From positions 1-64,000 of the forward strand of contig NZ_JAMXMV010000025.1 of NCBI RefSeq assembly GCF_024055715.1: DNA of 64,000 nucleotides, given 5' to 3'. The notes beneath the pieces were generated by a model. The model worked only from the letters and a program-made list of their open reading frames with translations, searched no databases and was not told where the DNA came from. A program made the position numbers and the translations under genes. This DNA is from Actinoallomurus soli. Its GTDB lineage: Bacteria > Actinomycetota > Actinomycetes > Streptosporangiales > Streptosporangiaceae. This document shows, piece by piece, positions 9,162-17,436 of this stretch; the first letter of the stretch is position 1; every line of letters begins with the position of its first letter.

Positions 9162-10019
9162 TCACCGGCGCCGGTGCTCCTGCTCCGAGGGCGCGAACCG
9201 GACGGCCATGACGGGCAGGCCGGTGACGCCGAGCTCGCGGATCGGGCGGAGGTGGTTCAGCAGCGGGAACAGCGCGCCGTGCCACGGGCCGCGGCCCCGC
9301 GGAGGGCGCAGGTCGCGCAGCTCGGCGATGTTCGGGATGGCCCGGATGCGGTCCTTCTCCGCGGCGTCCACGGCCCAGGGCATCGGCGGCGCCTGATAGC
9401 CCTGGGCGTTCTTCATGCGGCCCTCGACCGTGCGGCGGCTGAACCACGGCGGCACCCCGTCGAAGACCATCGTGGCGCCCGGGAACCGCTCCGCGCACAT
9501 GGCGAGGAGCCGGTGGACCTGGTCGGGCTCGAAGTACATCAGCAGGCCCTGGGCCGACAGGAGCAGGCCGTCCGTGGGATCGGCGTGCCGGGTCCACTCC
9601 TCGTCCAGCGCCGAGCCGGCGAGGGTCCGCCGCCGGGGCGGGTCGTCGGGCAGCAGGCGCGCACGCAGCTCGATGGTCTCTGGAAGGTCGACCGTGAGCC
9701 AGCGGACCGAGCCGTTGTCGACCCGCCAGAACTGGGTCTCCAGGCCCTCGCCGAGCGCCACCACCTGGCCGTCGGGATGCTCGCCGAGGAACCGCCGGAC
9801 CTCGTCGTCGAAGCAGCGGGCGCGCAGGGCCTGCCACTGGCCCAGCCCTGCCGCGCCGAACCGGTCCGCGAAGGGGTAGTCGAGGGCGTCGACCAGCTCG
9901 ACGGCCTTGGGATCGTGCAGGACCGCGTCCGGCCGCCTGGCCTCGGTCGCGCGCTGGTGGAGGTTCCAGAGCAGCGTCTCCGGAACGCCCTCGAGCGTGA
10001 CCTTCGCACGATCCGGCAT
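9162..10019 (-). CDS. Class I SAM-dependent methyltransferase (LCMT/TcmP-like)
   Basis: A 285-residue methyltransferase resembling the leucine-carboxyl-methyltransferase/TcmP group. Near the N-terminus is the NLHQRATEARRPDAVLHDPKA-type segment (shown here only in outline), followed by VVALGEGLETQFWR, a form of the SAM-binding loop, WLTVDLPE at the acidic second motif, and GLLMYFEPDQV further on. The ATG at 10019 has an AAGGAAG Shine-Dalgarno; the longer frame would read through a tRNA terminator and is rejected. It stands alone next to a tRNA gene. Family members methylate carboxyl or hydroxyl groups of small molecules; the substrate is unknown. Confidence 0.87.
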   Translation of the reverse strand: MPDRAKVTLEGVPETLLWNLHQRATEARRPDAVLHDPKAVELVDALDYPFADRFGAAGLGQWQALRARCFDDEVRRFLGEHPDGQVVALGEGLETQFWRVDNGSVRWLTVDLPETIELRARLLPDDPPRRRTLAGSALDEEWTRHADPTDGLLLSAQGLLMYFEPDQVHRLLAMCAERFPGATMVFDGVPPWFSRRTVEGRMKNAQGYQAPPMPWAVDAAEKDRIRAIPNIAELRDLRPPRGRGPWHGALFPLLNHLRPIRELGVTGLPVMAVRFAPSEQEHRRR

Positions 10020-10117
10020 CCGCGCTTCCTTCCGTACGGGGGGCGAGATCAGACCGGGACTTGTCGGATAGACGGTGGCGCGCGGCCGATGGTTCCCTGC
10101 GCGAATATCCGCGTACG

Positions 10118-10155
10118 AAAAAAAGAGGCCCGGAGAGTCGGACTCTCCGGGCCTC
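10118..10155 (-). terminator. Intrinsic terminator of tRNA-fMet copy 1
   Basis: A near-perfect 15-bp inverted repeat (10125-10139 with 10141-10155) follows the tRNA on the minus strand and is followed by a run of seven T (seven A on the plus strand, 10118-10124). This is a textbook factor-independent terminator. Confidence 0.9.
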
Positions 10156-10157
10156 AC

Positions 10158-10234
10158 TGGTAGCGGGGGCAGGATTTGAACCTGCGACCTCTGGGTTATG
10201 AGCCCAGCGAGCTACCGAGCTGCTCCACCCCGCG
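10158..10234 (-). tRNA. Initiator tRNA-fMet (CAT), copy 1
   Basis: A 77-nt tRNA with an encoded CCA end. The anticodon loop CTCATAA gives CAT. Initiator features are visible: C1 opposite U72 (unpaired at the acceptor end) and three G:C pairs at the base of the anticodon stem (CTGGG...CCCAG). It is identical in sequence to the copy at 11849-11925. It has its own promoter and terminator, so it is a stand-alone transcription unit. Confidence 0.97.
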
Positions 10235-10247
10235 TCGGTGTGGTCAT

Positions 10248-10276
10248 ACGTTATGCGGCCCCGGCGCCCGGCGCAA
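10248..10276 (-). promoter_or_regulatory. Promoter of tRNA-fMet copy 1
   Basis: On the minus strand TTGCGC (10271-10276) and TAACGT (10248-10253) with a 17-bp spacer, ending 13 bp from the tRNA 5' end. The rest of the interval 10277-10605 holds nothing I can support apart from the upstream region of the secreted protein gene. Confidence 0.6.
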
Positions 10277-10605
10277 ATCGATTCCGCGCCCGCGCCGCTT
10301 CCAGCACTCCGAGAACCCCGCCCCACCTGCACGGACGCCGCGCACGATCGCTTCGTGGGAAGCGCTCCCGCGCGGGCCTGGGACTCCGACGATCCGTCGA
10401 TCGCCGGGAGCCCGGACGTGCGCAAGCGTCCAGCGGACCACGGTCCGTAGCAGAAGAACTGCGATAACGCGCCGACTCCACCAGAACGGATAAGTGACCT
10501 GATTCGGTCGCCCGGAAAACGCGTCCAATCCCTCAAAAGACACATAAAGGCCGCTGAATTCCCCTCTAACGTGAGCCCCTCGCACATCGAACCAAGGGGG
10601 AATTC

Positions 10606-11115
10606 ATGAAGCTTCCTGTGCGTGTTCTCGCCGTCGGGGGCCTCGCGGCGGTGCTCGTCTCGACGGTGGGACTCTCCACGGCCGACGCCTCGACCACGGA
10701 CTCGACCGTCACCATCACCGCGACCCGAACGGCGGGTCCCGGAGCGCGGGCCGCCGCCGACGTGATCACCTGCAAGATCACCGCGCACAACCCGCACTAC
10801 TCCCACCACGCGCACGCGAAGAACCGCGACATCGTCAACGTCACCGCGGACATCACGTGCACCAAGAAGGTCGCGGGGATCTCCATCCAGGTCGCGCTCT
10901 ACAAGAACAACACGCTGTACAAGAAGAGCGCCGTGAAGCGGAACGCCGGCAAGAACTACATCAGCCAGAACGCCGCCCGCCGGTGCGTCAAGAAGCAGCA
11001 CTACACCGGGGTGGCCGTCGGGACGGTGAACTTCCCGCCCGGTTACACGCCGTCCTCCAAGAGCGGCCGTAGCCAGAGCAAGACCGTCTACATCGCGGCA
11101 TGCACGAAGAAGTGA
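10606..11115 (+). CDS. Small secreted Lys-rich protein, four cysteines
   Basis: A 169-residue protein I do not recognise. It starts with an ATG after a strong AAGGGGG and a clear signal peptide (MKLPVRVL, hydrophobic core, T-A-D-A-S cleavage region near 28). The mature part is rich in Lys, His, Asn and Tyr and strongly basic. Four cysteines (in ITCKI, ITCTKK, RRCVKK and AACTKK contexts) would give two disulfides. No catalytic motif is evident, and the composition suggests a compact beta-rich extracellular protein. It lies between two initiator tRNA genes and is transcribed opposite to them. A cationic antimicrobial or cell-wall-associated role is possible, but nothing in the sequence proves it. 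Confidence 0.82.
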   Translation: MKLPVRVLAVGGLAAVLVSTVGLSTADASTTDSTVTITATRTAGPGARAAADVITCKITAHNPHYSHHAHAKNRDIVNVTADITCTKKVAGISIQVALYKNNTLYKKSAVKRNAGKNYISQNAARRCVKKQHYTGVAVGTVNFPPGYTPSSKSGRSQSKTVYIAACTKK

Positions 11116-11120
11116 CGCGG

Positions 11121-11762
11121 TCAGCCGAGCGGGTCGGACAGCTCGGCCGGTAGCGCCTCGAGACGCGATCCGCCCGTCAGGTCCTCGACCAGGCGGGCGG
11201 ATCCGCCCACGTAGGTGGAGTCCAGGTCGACGTCGGTCGCCACGCACCACGCCCGGTCCTCCGGCCAGATCAGGCTCGGCGACTGCGGGAAGAAGTAGCC
11301 CGGCCCCCGGTCGCCGAACTCCGTGGCGGCGTCGAGGGGCCCTTCGTACAGCAGGTGGTCGCGGCCCGGCAGGTGGAACACCGGGCCGTCGGCGTCGAGC
11401 CAGCCCCAGCCGTCCCACAGGCCGAAGTAGCAGTGCTCCGGCGTGCCGGTGTGCGCCGCCAGGACCTCGCAGAGGACCGGCAGCAGCTCCGCGGGGAACG
11501 ACCCGGCCCGTGGCTCCTCGTCCTCCGGCCCGGCGATGTCCGTGAAACGCGTATGGGAGTCGACGGCGCGCCCGGAGCGTTCGGCGACCTCCCGCCAGCG
11601 CAACGGCCGCCCGTCCGCCGACTCCGCAGGATGCGGCAGCCGCGCGTACGCCGCGAACCCGGCGGGCAGCAGCGCGTGCACGCCGGAGTCGAAGTCCCCG
11701 ACCCCCGCTTGGATCCACGCGGCGGGCGAGACGTCGGCGAGGGGTCTAAGGCGGAAGAGCAT
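11121..11762 (-). CDS. Conserved hypothetical protein
   Basis: A 213-residue soluble protein of a type I have seen among actinomycete hypotheticals but cannot name. Distinctive segments are FGLWDGWGWL near residue 115, a GRDHLLYEGPL segment, SLIWPEDRAWCVATD near 168 and DLDSTYVGGS near 182. No signal peptide, membrane segment or known catalytic motif is seen. It converges on the secreted Lys-rich protein gene with five bases between stops. Tryptophan and acidic residues are frequent in the C-terminal half. Confidence 0.75.
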   Translation of the reverse strand: MLFRLRPLADVSPAAWIQAGVGDFDSGVHALLPAGFAAYARLPHPAESADGRPLRWREVAERSGRAVDSHTRFTDIAGPEDEEPRAGSFPAELLPVLCEVLAAHTGTPEHCYFGLWDGWGWLDADGPVFHLPGRDHLLYEGPLDAATEFGDRGPGYFFPQSPSLIWPEDRAWCVATDVDLDSTYVGGSARLVEDLTGGSRLEALPAELSDPLG

Positions 11763-11813
11763 GGCTCAAGCCTCCGGCGCGGGCGCGGGCGGCGCAAGCG
11801 GTTGGAACGACAA

Positions 11814-11842
11814 GAGGCCCAGAGGATGATCCTCTGGGCCTC
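11814..11842 (-). terminator. Terminator hairpin of tRNA-fMet copy 2
   Basis: A 14-bp perfect inverted repeat (11814-11827 with 11829-11842) lies just after the tRNA 3' end on the minus strand. The following T-tract is weak (TTGTCGTT), unlike the strong tract of copy 1, but position and stem are equivalent. Confidence 0.7.
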
Positions 11843-11848
11843 TCGACC

Positions 11849-11925
11849 TGGTAGCGGGGGCAGGATTTGAACCTGCGACCTCTGGGTTATGAGCCCAGCG
11901 AGCTACCGAGCTGCTCCACCCCGCG
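11849..11925 (-). tRNA. Initiator tRNA-fMet (CAT), copy 2
   Basis: A 77-nt tRNA identical base for base to the copy at 10158-10234, including the C1/U72 mismatch, three G:C anticodon-stem pairs and encoded CCA. It has a separate promoter and terminator. Confidence 0.97.
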
Positions 11926-11936
11926 TCGATGGCTCA

Positions 11937-11965
11937 ACTCTATGGGGCACGCGGAGCCCTGGCAA
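11937..11965 (-). promoter_or_regulatory. Promoter of tRNA-fMet copy 2
   Basis: On the minus strand TTGCCA (11960-11965) and TAGAGT (11937-11942) with a 17-bp spacer, ending 11 bp from the tRNA 5' end. Layout matches copy 1, but the box and spacer sequences differ. Confidence 0.6.
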
Positions 11966-11975
11966 ATCGGCGGCC

Positions 11976-14894
11976 TCACCGCGTCGGCTTCGGCGTCGGG
12001 GTCGGAGCCGCCGGCGGGCTCGTCGCCGGTGTCGCCGTCGCCCTCGGCGTCGCGGACGTCGTCGGCGCCGGCCGGGCGCCGCTCTGCTTCTGCAGCCTGG
12101 CCAGCTCGTCCAGCGCGGTCTTCAGCCGTTTCTGCGCCTCGCCGTACCCGGCCCAGTCGTTGTTCTTCAGGGCCGTCTGGGCGTCGCCGTAGGCGCGGTT
12201 CGCCGCGTCGATCGCCGCGCGGATGTCCTCGTTGGCCTGCAGGGGCGGGCCGGTGGTCGCCGTCGCGCCGCCGCCGAGCACCTGGCCGAGCGCGTCCTGG
12301 AGGGTGGCTCCAAAGCCGATGTCGTTGCCGTACGAGACCAGGACCCGTTTCAGCAGCGGGTAGGCTCCGCCCCCGGAGTTGGCCTGCAGGTAGACGGGCT
12401 CGACGTACAGGAACCCGCCGCCGAAGGGCAGCGTCAGCAGGTTGCCGCTGACGGTCCTGGATCCGGGGCCGCGGAGCAGAGTCAGTTGCTGTGACACGGT
12501 CGGGTTGTTCTCGAAGGTGTTCTGCACCTGCTCCGGTCCGGGCGTCACCTGGCTGCGGGGCACCTGGAGGATGCGGATCCGCCCGTACGTCGGGCTCGTC
12601 GGCACGCTGTCCACGGCCATGAAGGCGGTCAGGTTCGTGACCTTGCCCTTCGGCGTGAACGTCGAGGTCAGCGAGAAGCCCGGGTCGTTCGCGCCGGGCA
12701 TCTTGACGCTCAGGTAGTACGGCGGCTCGACGGTGCCCTCACCGGTCGGGTCGTCGGGGATCTGCCAGAAGTCGCCGCCGCCGTAGAAGGCCTGCGGGTT
12801 CTGGACGTGGTAGCGGGCGAGGATGCCGCGCTGCACCTTGAACAGGTCCTCCGGGTACCGCAGGTGCGCCAGGAGGTCGTTCGGGATCGCCGACCGCGGG
12901 CGTACGGTGCCGGGGAACGCCTTCATCCAGGTCTTCAGCACCGGGTCCTGCTCGTCCCAGGCGTAGAGGGTGACGGTGCCGTCGTAGGCGTCGACCGTGG
13001 CCTTCACCGAGTTGCGCATGTAGTTGACGCGGTCCCCGGCCTGGGCCGCGACCGACACCCGGCTCTCGGTGTTGGTGTCCCGCGTGGCGTCGGCCAGGCT
13101 GGTGCCCTCCGAGTAGGGGTAGTTCGTCGCGGTGGTGTAGCCGTCGACGATCCACACGATCCGGCCGCCGACGACCGCGGGGTAGGGGTTGCCGTCGACC
13201 TTCAGCCAGGGCGCGGCCTTCTGCACGCGCTCGCGCGGCGTCCGGTCGTACAGGATCCGCGACCTGGAGTTGATCGCTCCGGACAGCAGGAGGTTCTTCT
13301 CCTTGAACCGCAGGGCGTACAGCGTCCGGTCGAACAGCGAGCCGATCGGGACGCCGCCCTTGCCGTCGTAGGCGGTGTTGGTCTGCCCGCTGGGGCTCTT
13401 GTCGTCGGGGTAGTCCACCTCGCGCTGCTCGGTGCCGCCGACGATGGAGTAGCCCGGCGAGCGTTCGCCGAAGTAGACGCGCGGCTGGGTGATGTTCAGC
13501 GAACCGGTCGGCGGGATGTCCTTCTCGGTGAAGACCGGCGCGCCCTGGGCGTCGACCTGGTTGCCCGGGGCGGCGACGAAGCCGTACCCGTGCGTGTAGA
13601 CGAGGTGGTTGTTGATCCAGTTGTTCTGGCCGGACGGCGGGCCCGCGATCTCCCGTACGGCGACGACGGTGTCGCGCAGGGTCCCGTCGTCACCGGGGTA
13701 CCGGTCGATGTCCAGCGGGTTGGGGAATTTGTACCACCCCTTGATCTGCTGGAGCTGCTGGTACGTCGGCGAGACGACGGCGGGGTCGAGCAGCCGCACG
13801 TTGGGCAGGGTCGAGGTCTCCTGCTTGGCCTGCTCCGGCGACAGCTTGGTGTTCGGGACGTAGTCGGTGACCTGGGTGTCCGCCACGCCGTACGCCTGGC
13901 GGGTGGCCACGATGTTGCGGCCGATGTACTTGGCCTCCTTGTCCACCTCGTTGGGCTTGACCTGGAAGGTCTGGATCAGCAGCGGGTAGACGCCGCCGAT
14001 GAGGATGGCCGACAGGACCAGCAGGCCGAACGCCATGCCGGGCAGCATCGCGCCGCGCCGTACGAGCGTGGCGAAGAACATCAGCGCGCAGATCAGCGCG
14101 ATCACCGCGAGGATCGTCTTGGCGGGCAGCACGGCGTTGACGTCGGTGTACGAGGGGCCGGTGACGACCCCGCGGTGGGAGTCGGCCAGACCCCACCGGT
14201 CGAACCAGTACGCGACCGCCTTCAACAGCACGAAGACGCCGAACAGCACCGACAGGTGCGCGCGCGCCGCCGGCCCGACCCGCTCCCCCGGTCCCTGGAG
14301 CCGCAGCCCGCCGTACAGGTAGTGCACGATCAGCGCGGCGACGAAAGCCAGGATGACCGCCGCGAACAGGAAGCCGAGCACGAGCCGCAGCAGCGGGTAC
14401 GTGAAGACGAAGAACGAGATGTCCTTGTGGAACTGCGGATCCTTGACGTGGAACGGCTGCCGGTTCACGAACGCCAGCCAGGTGCGCCACCGCCCGGCCG
14501 CCGAGGACCCGGCCAGCAGGCCCGCCAGCGTCAGCACCCCGGCGAGCAGCAGCCGGCGGTGCGGGTCCACCGCGGCGCGGTAGCGGTCCAGGCCCTGCTG
14601 CTCGACCGAGGCCGGGCGGTACGGCGGGCGCAGGCGGTAGGCGACGACGACGTTGGCGCCGAGGATGAGGATCATCAGCAGACCGGCGCACAGGAACAGC
14701 GTCACGCGCGTGGTGATCTGCGTGGTGTAGACCGCGGAGAACCCGACGGATCGGTACCAGAGCACGTCGGTCCAGATCGCGGTGAACGCGAAGAAGAGCG
14801 CCACCAGGATCGCCAGGACCACGATGACGCGCGCCAGCAGCCGTGATCGGCCCACGCGGATCCGGCTGAAAGAGCCGGGGCTTCGGAAGGACAC
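11976..14894 (-). CDS. UPF0182 family membrane protein
   Basis: A 972-residue integral membrane protein of the actinobacterial UPF0182 (COG1615) family. About seven hydrophobic helices occupy the first ~330 residues. A large, probably extracytoplasmic, domain follows with family-typical segments such as GYGFVAAPGNQV, a YFGERSPGYSIVGG segment and a P-Y-Y-L-S-V-K-M-P region. The last ~60 residues are Ala/Pro/Thr-rich and disordered. I chose the GTG at 14894, which sits just after GAAGGGGAG; the longer frame overlaps the divergent gene. No biochemical function is established. It is divergent from the PPA1309 gene, an arrangement common in this phylum. Confidence 0.92.
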   Translation of the reverse strand: MSFRSPGSFSRIRVGRSRLLARVIVVLAILVALFFAFTAIWTDVLWYRSVGFSAVYTTQITTRVTLFLCAGLLMILILGANVVVAYRLRPPYRPASVEQQGLDRYRAAVDPHRRLLLAGVLTLAGLLAGSSAAGRWRTWLAFVNRQPFHVKDPQFHKDISFFVFTYPLLRLVLGFLFAAVILAFVAALIVHYLYGGLRLQGPGERVGPAARAHLSVLFGVFVLLKAVAYWFDRWGLADSHRGVVTGPSYTDVNAVLPAKTILAVIALICALMFFATLVRRGAMLPGMAFGLLVLSAILIGGVYPLLIQTFQVKPNEVDKEAKYIGRNIVATRQAYGVADTQVTDYVPNTKLSPEQAKQETSTLPNVRLLDPAVVSPTYQQLQQIKGWYKFPNPLDIDRYPGDDGTLRDTVVAVREIAGPPSGQNNWINNHLVYTHGYGFVAAPGNQVDAQGAPVFTEKDIPPTGSLNITQPRVYFGERSPGYSIVGGTEQREVDYPDDKSPSGQTNTAYDGKGGVPIGSLFDRTLYALRFKEKNLLLSGAINSRSRILYDRTPRERVQKAAPWLKVDGNPYPAVVGGRIVWIVDGYTTATNYPYSEGTSLADATRDTNTESRVSVAAQAGDRVNYMRNSVKATVDAYDGTVTLYAWDEQDPVLKTWMKAFPGTVRPRSAIPNDLLAHLRYPEDLFKVQRGILARYHVQNPQAFYGGGDFWQIPDDPTGEGTVEPPYYLSVKMPGANDPGFSLTSTFTPKGKVTNLTAFMAVDSVPTSPTYGRIRILQVPRSQVTPGPEQVQNTFENNPTVSQQLTLLRGPGSRTVSGNLLTLPFGGGFLYVEPVYLQANSGGGAYPLLKRVLVSYGNDIGFGATLQDALGQVLGGGATATTGPPLQANEDIRAAIDAANRAYGDAQTALKNNDWAGYGEAQKRLKTALDELARLQKQSGARPAPTTSATPRATATPATSPPAAPTPTPKPTR

Positions 14895-15013
14895 GGCCAC
14901 TCCCCTTCGCCGGGTTTCTCTGATGGGCAACTTACCGACCTTCGCCCGGGTTCCCGCGACGGGGCGGACACCTGTGGCGGAATGGTGTCCGGCGGCGATG
15001 AAAAGATGGGCCA

Positions 15014-15514
15014 ATGACCCGATTGGAGGAGGTCGTTCGCGACCTCGAGCGTCACGCGGCCGCCGCGGGCTGGGACGCCCCGCCCCGGCTGTACGCCCTG
15101 GTGGAGGCCCCGGAGCTGAATCGCACCGAGCCCGAGCTCGCCCGGCAGCTCGGCGTCCCGGACGAGCCGGACGGCATCGCCGCCCTCGAACAGCCCGACC
15201 TGCCCCTCGACCGGCCGATCGAGGACGTCCTGCACGGCATCGAGTGGCCCGGTCAGGTCGCCGGCTGCGCGCTGATCCTCGAGCGGATCCTGCTACCGGA
15301 AGACGCCGAGGACGAGGCGCCGGACGAGGACCCGGCGACCTGGGCGGCCCGGCATCCCGGCCGGGAGGACGTACGCCTCGTCGTGGGCGTGCTGCGCGAC
15401 GGGTCCCGCTACTCGGCCATGCGGCTGCGCGGCCACGACAGCGACGACGAGGTGCTCACCGGCCCCGAGCTCGTTCCCCACCTGACCGACGCGCTGGCCT
15501 CGACGCTCGACTAG
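15014..15514 (+). CDS. PPA1309 family protein
   Basis: A 166-residue acidic soluble protein of the PPA1309 family, recognised from GWDAPPRLYALV at residues 19-30, LEQPDLPLDRPIEDVLHGI in the middle and a late RLVVGVLRDGSRYSAMRLR. It is characteristic of actinobacteria and usually sits next to the UPF0182 and PDZ-protease genes, as here. Function is unknown. The ATG at 15014 follows the weak element GGCCA and is the only good start. Confidence 0.88.
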   Translation: MTRLEEVVRDLERHAAAAGWDAPPRLYALVEAPELNRTEPELARQLGVPDEPDGIAALEQPDLPLDRPIEDVLHGIEWPGQVAGCALILERILLPEDAEDEAPDEDPATWAARHPGREDVRLVVGVLRDGSRYSAMRLRGHDSDDEVLTGPELVPHLTDALASTLD

Positions 15515-15534
15515 AGCCTGTCGCGACGTCCCCG

Positions 15535-16587
15535 TCAGGCGGCGGGGCAGGCGGGGACGTTGCCCTGGCCGGTCCGGATGGCGGCCAGGGCCTGCAGGGC
15601 ACCGTGCATGGTGTCGACCCGGACCAGCCGCAGGCCCTTGGGCTTGGAGGCGACGGCGTCGGCGCAGTTCTGCGTCGGGGTGAGGAAGACGGTGGCCCCG
15701 GCCTGCCGTGCGGCGACCATCTTCTGCTGGATGCCGCCGATCGGCCCGACCTGGCCGTCCGGCGTGATCGTCCCGGTGCCGGCGATGAACCGGCCGCCCG
15801 TGATGTCCTCGGGCGTCAGCTTGTCGTAGATGCCGAGGGAGAACATCAGCCCGGCGCTGGGGCCGCCGACGTCACCGACGCTGATCTTGACGGTGACGGG
15901 GAACTGGTACTTCTCCTTGAGGATCACGCCGACGATCGCCTTGCCCGCCTTGTCCGGCGAGACGACCGTCTTCACCGGCACCTTGATCTCCTTGCCGTCC
16001 CGCTTGACGGTGAAGGTCACCATGTCACCGGGCTTGTGGGCGCCGACGCCCGCGGTGACGCCGGTGATGTCCTTGATCTGCCTGCCGTCGATCGCGGTGA
16101 TCTGGTCGCCGGGCCGCAGTCTGCCGTCCGACGGCAGCCCCTTCTGGACGGAGTCGACCAGGACCGCGGTGGTGACGGGCTTGTGCAGCTCGTTCATCGC
16201 GGCGGCGGTGGCGGACTCCTGGGAGTCCGTCATCTCCTGGACGTTCTCCTGCTCGACCTTCTTGGTGGAGACGTTCTTCGGGAAGATCGTCTCTTCGGGC
16301 ACGATGGCGACGTCCGGATCGAGCCAGCCGCGCAGCGCGGTGAACAGGTCGATCCGGTTCCCCGGGCCGCCCTGATAGGCCACCGTGACGAAGTTGAGGT
16401 GCCCGTCGGTCGGGTAGGTCGGCGCGCCGGTGATCTGGATCAGCGGGCCCTTGCCGAGCCGGCCGAGCGTGTCCGTCGTCGGACCGGGCCGGAGCGCGAC
16501 GTAGGGCACGGGCATGAGCGCCGCGGCCAGGCCCAGCAGAAAGATCAGGCAGCTCGCGACGACCAGAGTGGCAGCACGGCGGGACAT
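15535..16587 (-). CDS. PDZ domain-containing Lon-like (S16) membrane protease
   Basis: A 350-residue membrane-anchored serine protease. One N-terminal transmembrane segment (about residues 5-27) is followed by an extracytoplasmic part, a PDZ domain around 130-205 (GLPSDGRLRPGDQITAIDG) and a Lon-type proteolytic domain. The Ser/Lys dyad is visible: S244 in GGPSAGL and K289 in GGIQQKMVAA, 45 residues apart as in Lon. The start at 16587 is placed at the ATG before the membrane segment. It converges on the PPA1309 gene. Members of this YlbL-like group process secreted or membrane proteins; the substrate here is unknown. Confidence 0.92.
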   Translation of the reverse strand: MSRRAATLVVASCLIFLLGLAAALMPVPYVALRPGPTTDTLGRLGKGPLIQITGAPTYPTDGHLNFVTVAYQGGPGNRIDLFTALRGWLDPDVAIVPEETIFPKNVSTKKVEQENVQEMTDSQESATAAAMNELHKPVTTAVLVDSVQKGLPSDGRLRPGDQITAIDGRQIKDITGVTAGVGAHKPGDMVTFTVKRDGKEIKVPVKTVVSPDKAGKAIVGVILKEKYQFPVTVKISVGDVGGPSAGLMFSLGIYDKLTPEDITGGRFIAGTGTITPDGQVGPIGGIQQKMVAARQAGATVFLTPTQNCADAVASKPKGLRLVRVDTMHGALQALAAIRTGQGNVPACPAA

Positions 16588-16597
16588 GCCCGGAAGC

Positions 16598-16789
16598 CTA
16601 CGCGGTCGACCGCGGCCGCCGCCCCCGGGTCTTGCGACGTGGCCCCTCCAGGGCATCACGGAAACGCTTGAAGTGCTCGATCTCCTCGAACGACCCCCGA
16701 ACCCGTGGCCTGCGTCCCCGCAGGGTCATCAGGGCCCCTGTCAGCAGAGCCACGGCCACCGGGATGGCCCACCACGCCAGAATGGACAT
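16598..16789 (-). CDS. Small single-pass membrane protein
   Basis: A 63-residue protein with one N-terminal transmembrane helix (about residues 3-22, starting MSILAWWAIP) and a basic cytoplasmic tail containing FEEIEHFKRFRDAL and ending in an Arg-rich stretch. It lies 10 bp upstream of the PDZ-protease gene on the same strand, so the two are probably co-transcribed. GAGGTG stands six bases before the chosen ATG. The family is unnamed to me. Confidence 0.72.
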   Translation of the reverse strand: MSILAWWAIPVAVALLTGALMTLRGRRPRVRGSFEEIEHFKRFRDALEGPRRKTRGRRPRSTA

Positions 16790-16847
16790 GCGCGTCACCT
16801 CGGTACGAAGCGTTATACCCAGGGTAACCTGCGCGCTCCGCCGCAGG

Positions 16848-17270
16848 TCAGTTCGCGCCCACCCATTCCTCGTCGCCGTCCGTGAAGCTCTGGTGCTTCC
16901 AGATGGGGACCTGCGCCTTCAGGTCGTCGATCAGCATCCGGCAGGCGGCGAACGCCTCCGCGCGGTGCGGGCAGGCGGCGGCCACGACGACGGCGAGATC
17001 GCCGATCTCCAGGTCGCCGATCCGGTGCGCCGCCGCGATCGCGCGGACGGGGAACTCCGCGGCGACCTTCTCCAAGACGGTGCGCAGCGCCTCGACGGCG
17101 GTCGGATGCGCGGAGTAGGACAGCCGCGCCACCGCGCGCCGGTGGTCCTCGTCGCGCACGGTGCCGACGAACAGCGCCGTGCCGCCCGCGCCGGGGTCGG
17201 CAACGGCGGCGAGCACCTCGTCCACCGAGAGCGGGGTCTCACGGATTTCGGCCAGCCGGATCACGTCCAC
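16848..17270 (-). CDS. moaE: Molybdopterin synthase catalytic subunit MoaE
   Basis: A 140-residue subunit that transfers sulfur, carried on MoaD, to cyclic pyranopterin monophosphate to form molybdopterin. Recognisable parts are ALFVGTVRDEDHRR near residue 32, IAAAHRIGDLEIGD near 78 and VPIWKHQSF near 121, holding the conserved active-site lysine. The frame is open upstream, but residues before the GTG at 17270 are unlike MoaE; the Shine-Dalgarno is weak. No other Moco gene lies alongside. A Moco-dependent oxidoreductase is encoded at 45345-46838. Confidence 0.93.
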   Translation of the reverse strand: MDVIRLAEIRETPLSVDEVLAAVADPGAGGTALFVGTVRDEDHRRAVARLSYSAHPTAVEALRTVLEKVAAEFPVRAIAAAHRIGDLEIGDLAVVVAAACPHRAEAFAACRMLIDDLKAQVPIWKHQSFTDGDEEWVGAN

Positions 17271-17291
17271 GGACGAACGGTACCCGCTGGG

Positions 17292-17312
17292 CCGACCATC
17301 CTCCCTGGTCGG
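17292..17312 (-). promoter_or_regulatory. Hairpin in the moaE 5' region
   Basis: A 7-bp perfect stem (CCGACCA / TGGTCGG) encloses the loop GGGAGGA, 22 bases before the moaE start on the minus strand. A purine-rich Shine-Dalgarno-like loop in a hairpin could affect translation, but there is no match to a riboswitch I know. Confidence 0.3.
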
Positions 17313-17436
17313 TACGGGCCGAAGCTGAGAGGCGTACGCGGGCTCACCGGTCGCATCCGCGAGGCAGCCCCCGCCTCCGGACCTCGCATGTACCGAGGCC
17401 GGAATTCGTTCGGCCCGCGCCCGAAGTCGGCCGGGA

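Noticed and set aside
9162-10019. Methyltransferase as part of an antibiotic gene cluster
   Set aside because: TcmP-like similarity hints at this, but no PKS, NRPS or tailoring neighbours are present; it stands alone beside a tRNA.
12807-14846. Plus-strand frame of 679 codons antisense to UPF0182
   Set aside because: Composition is Val/Asp/Gly/His-rich shadow translation; the minus strand encodes a conserved membrane protein family.
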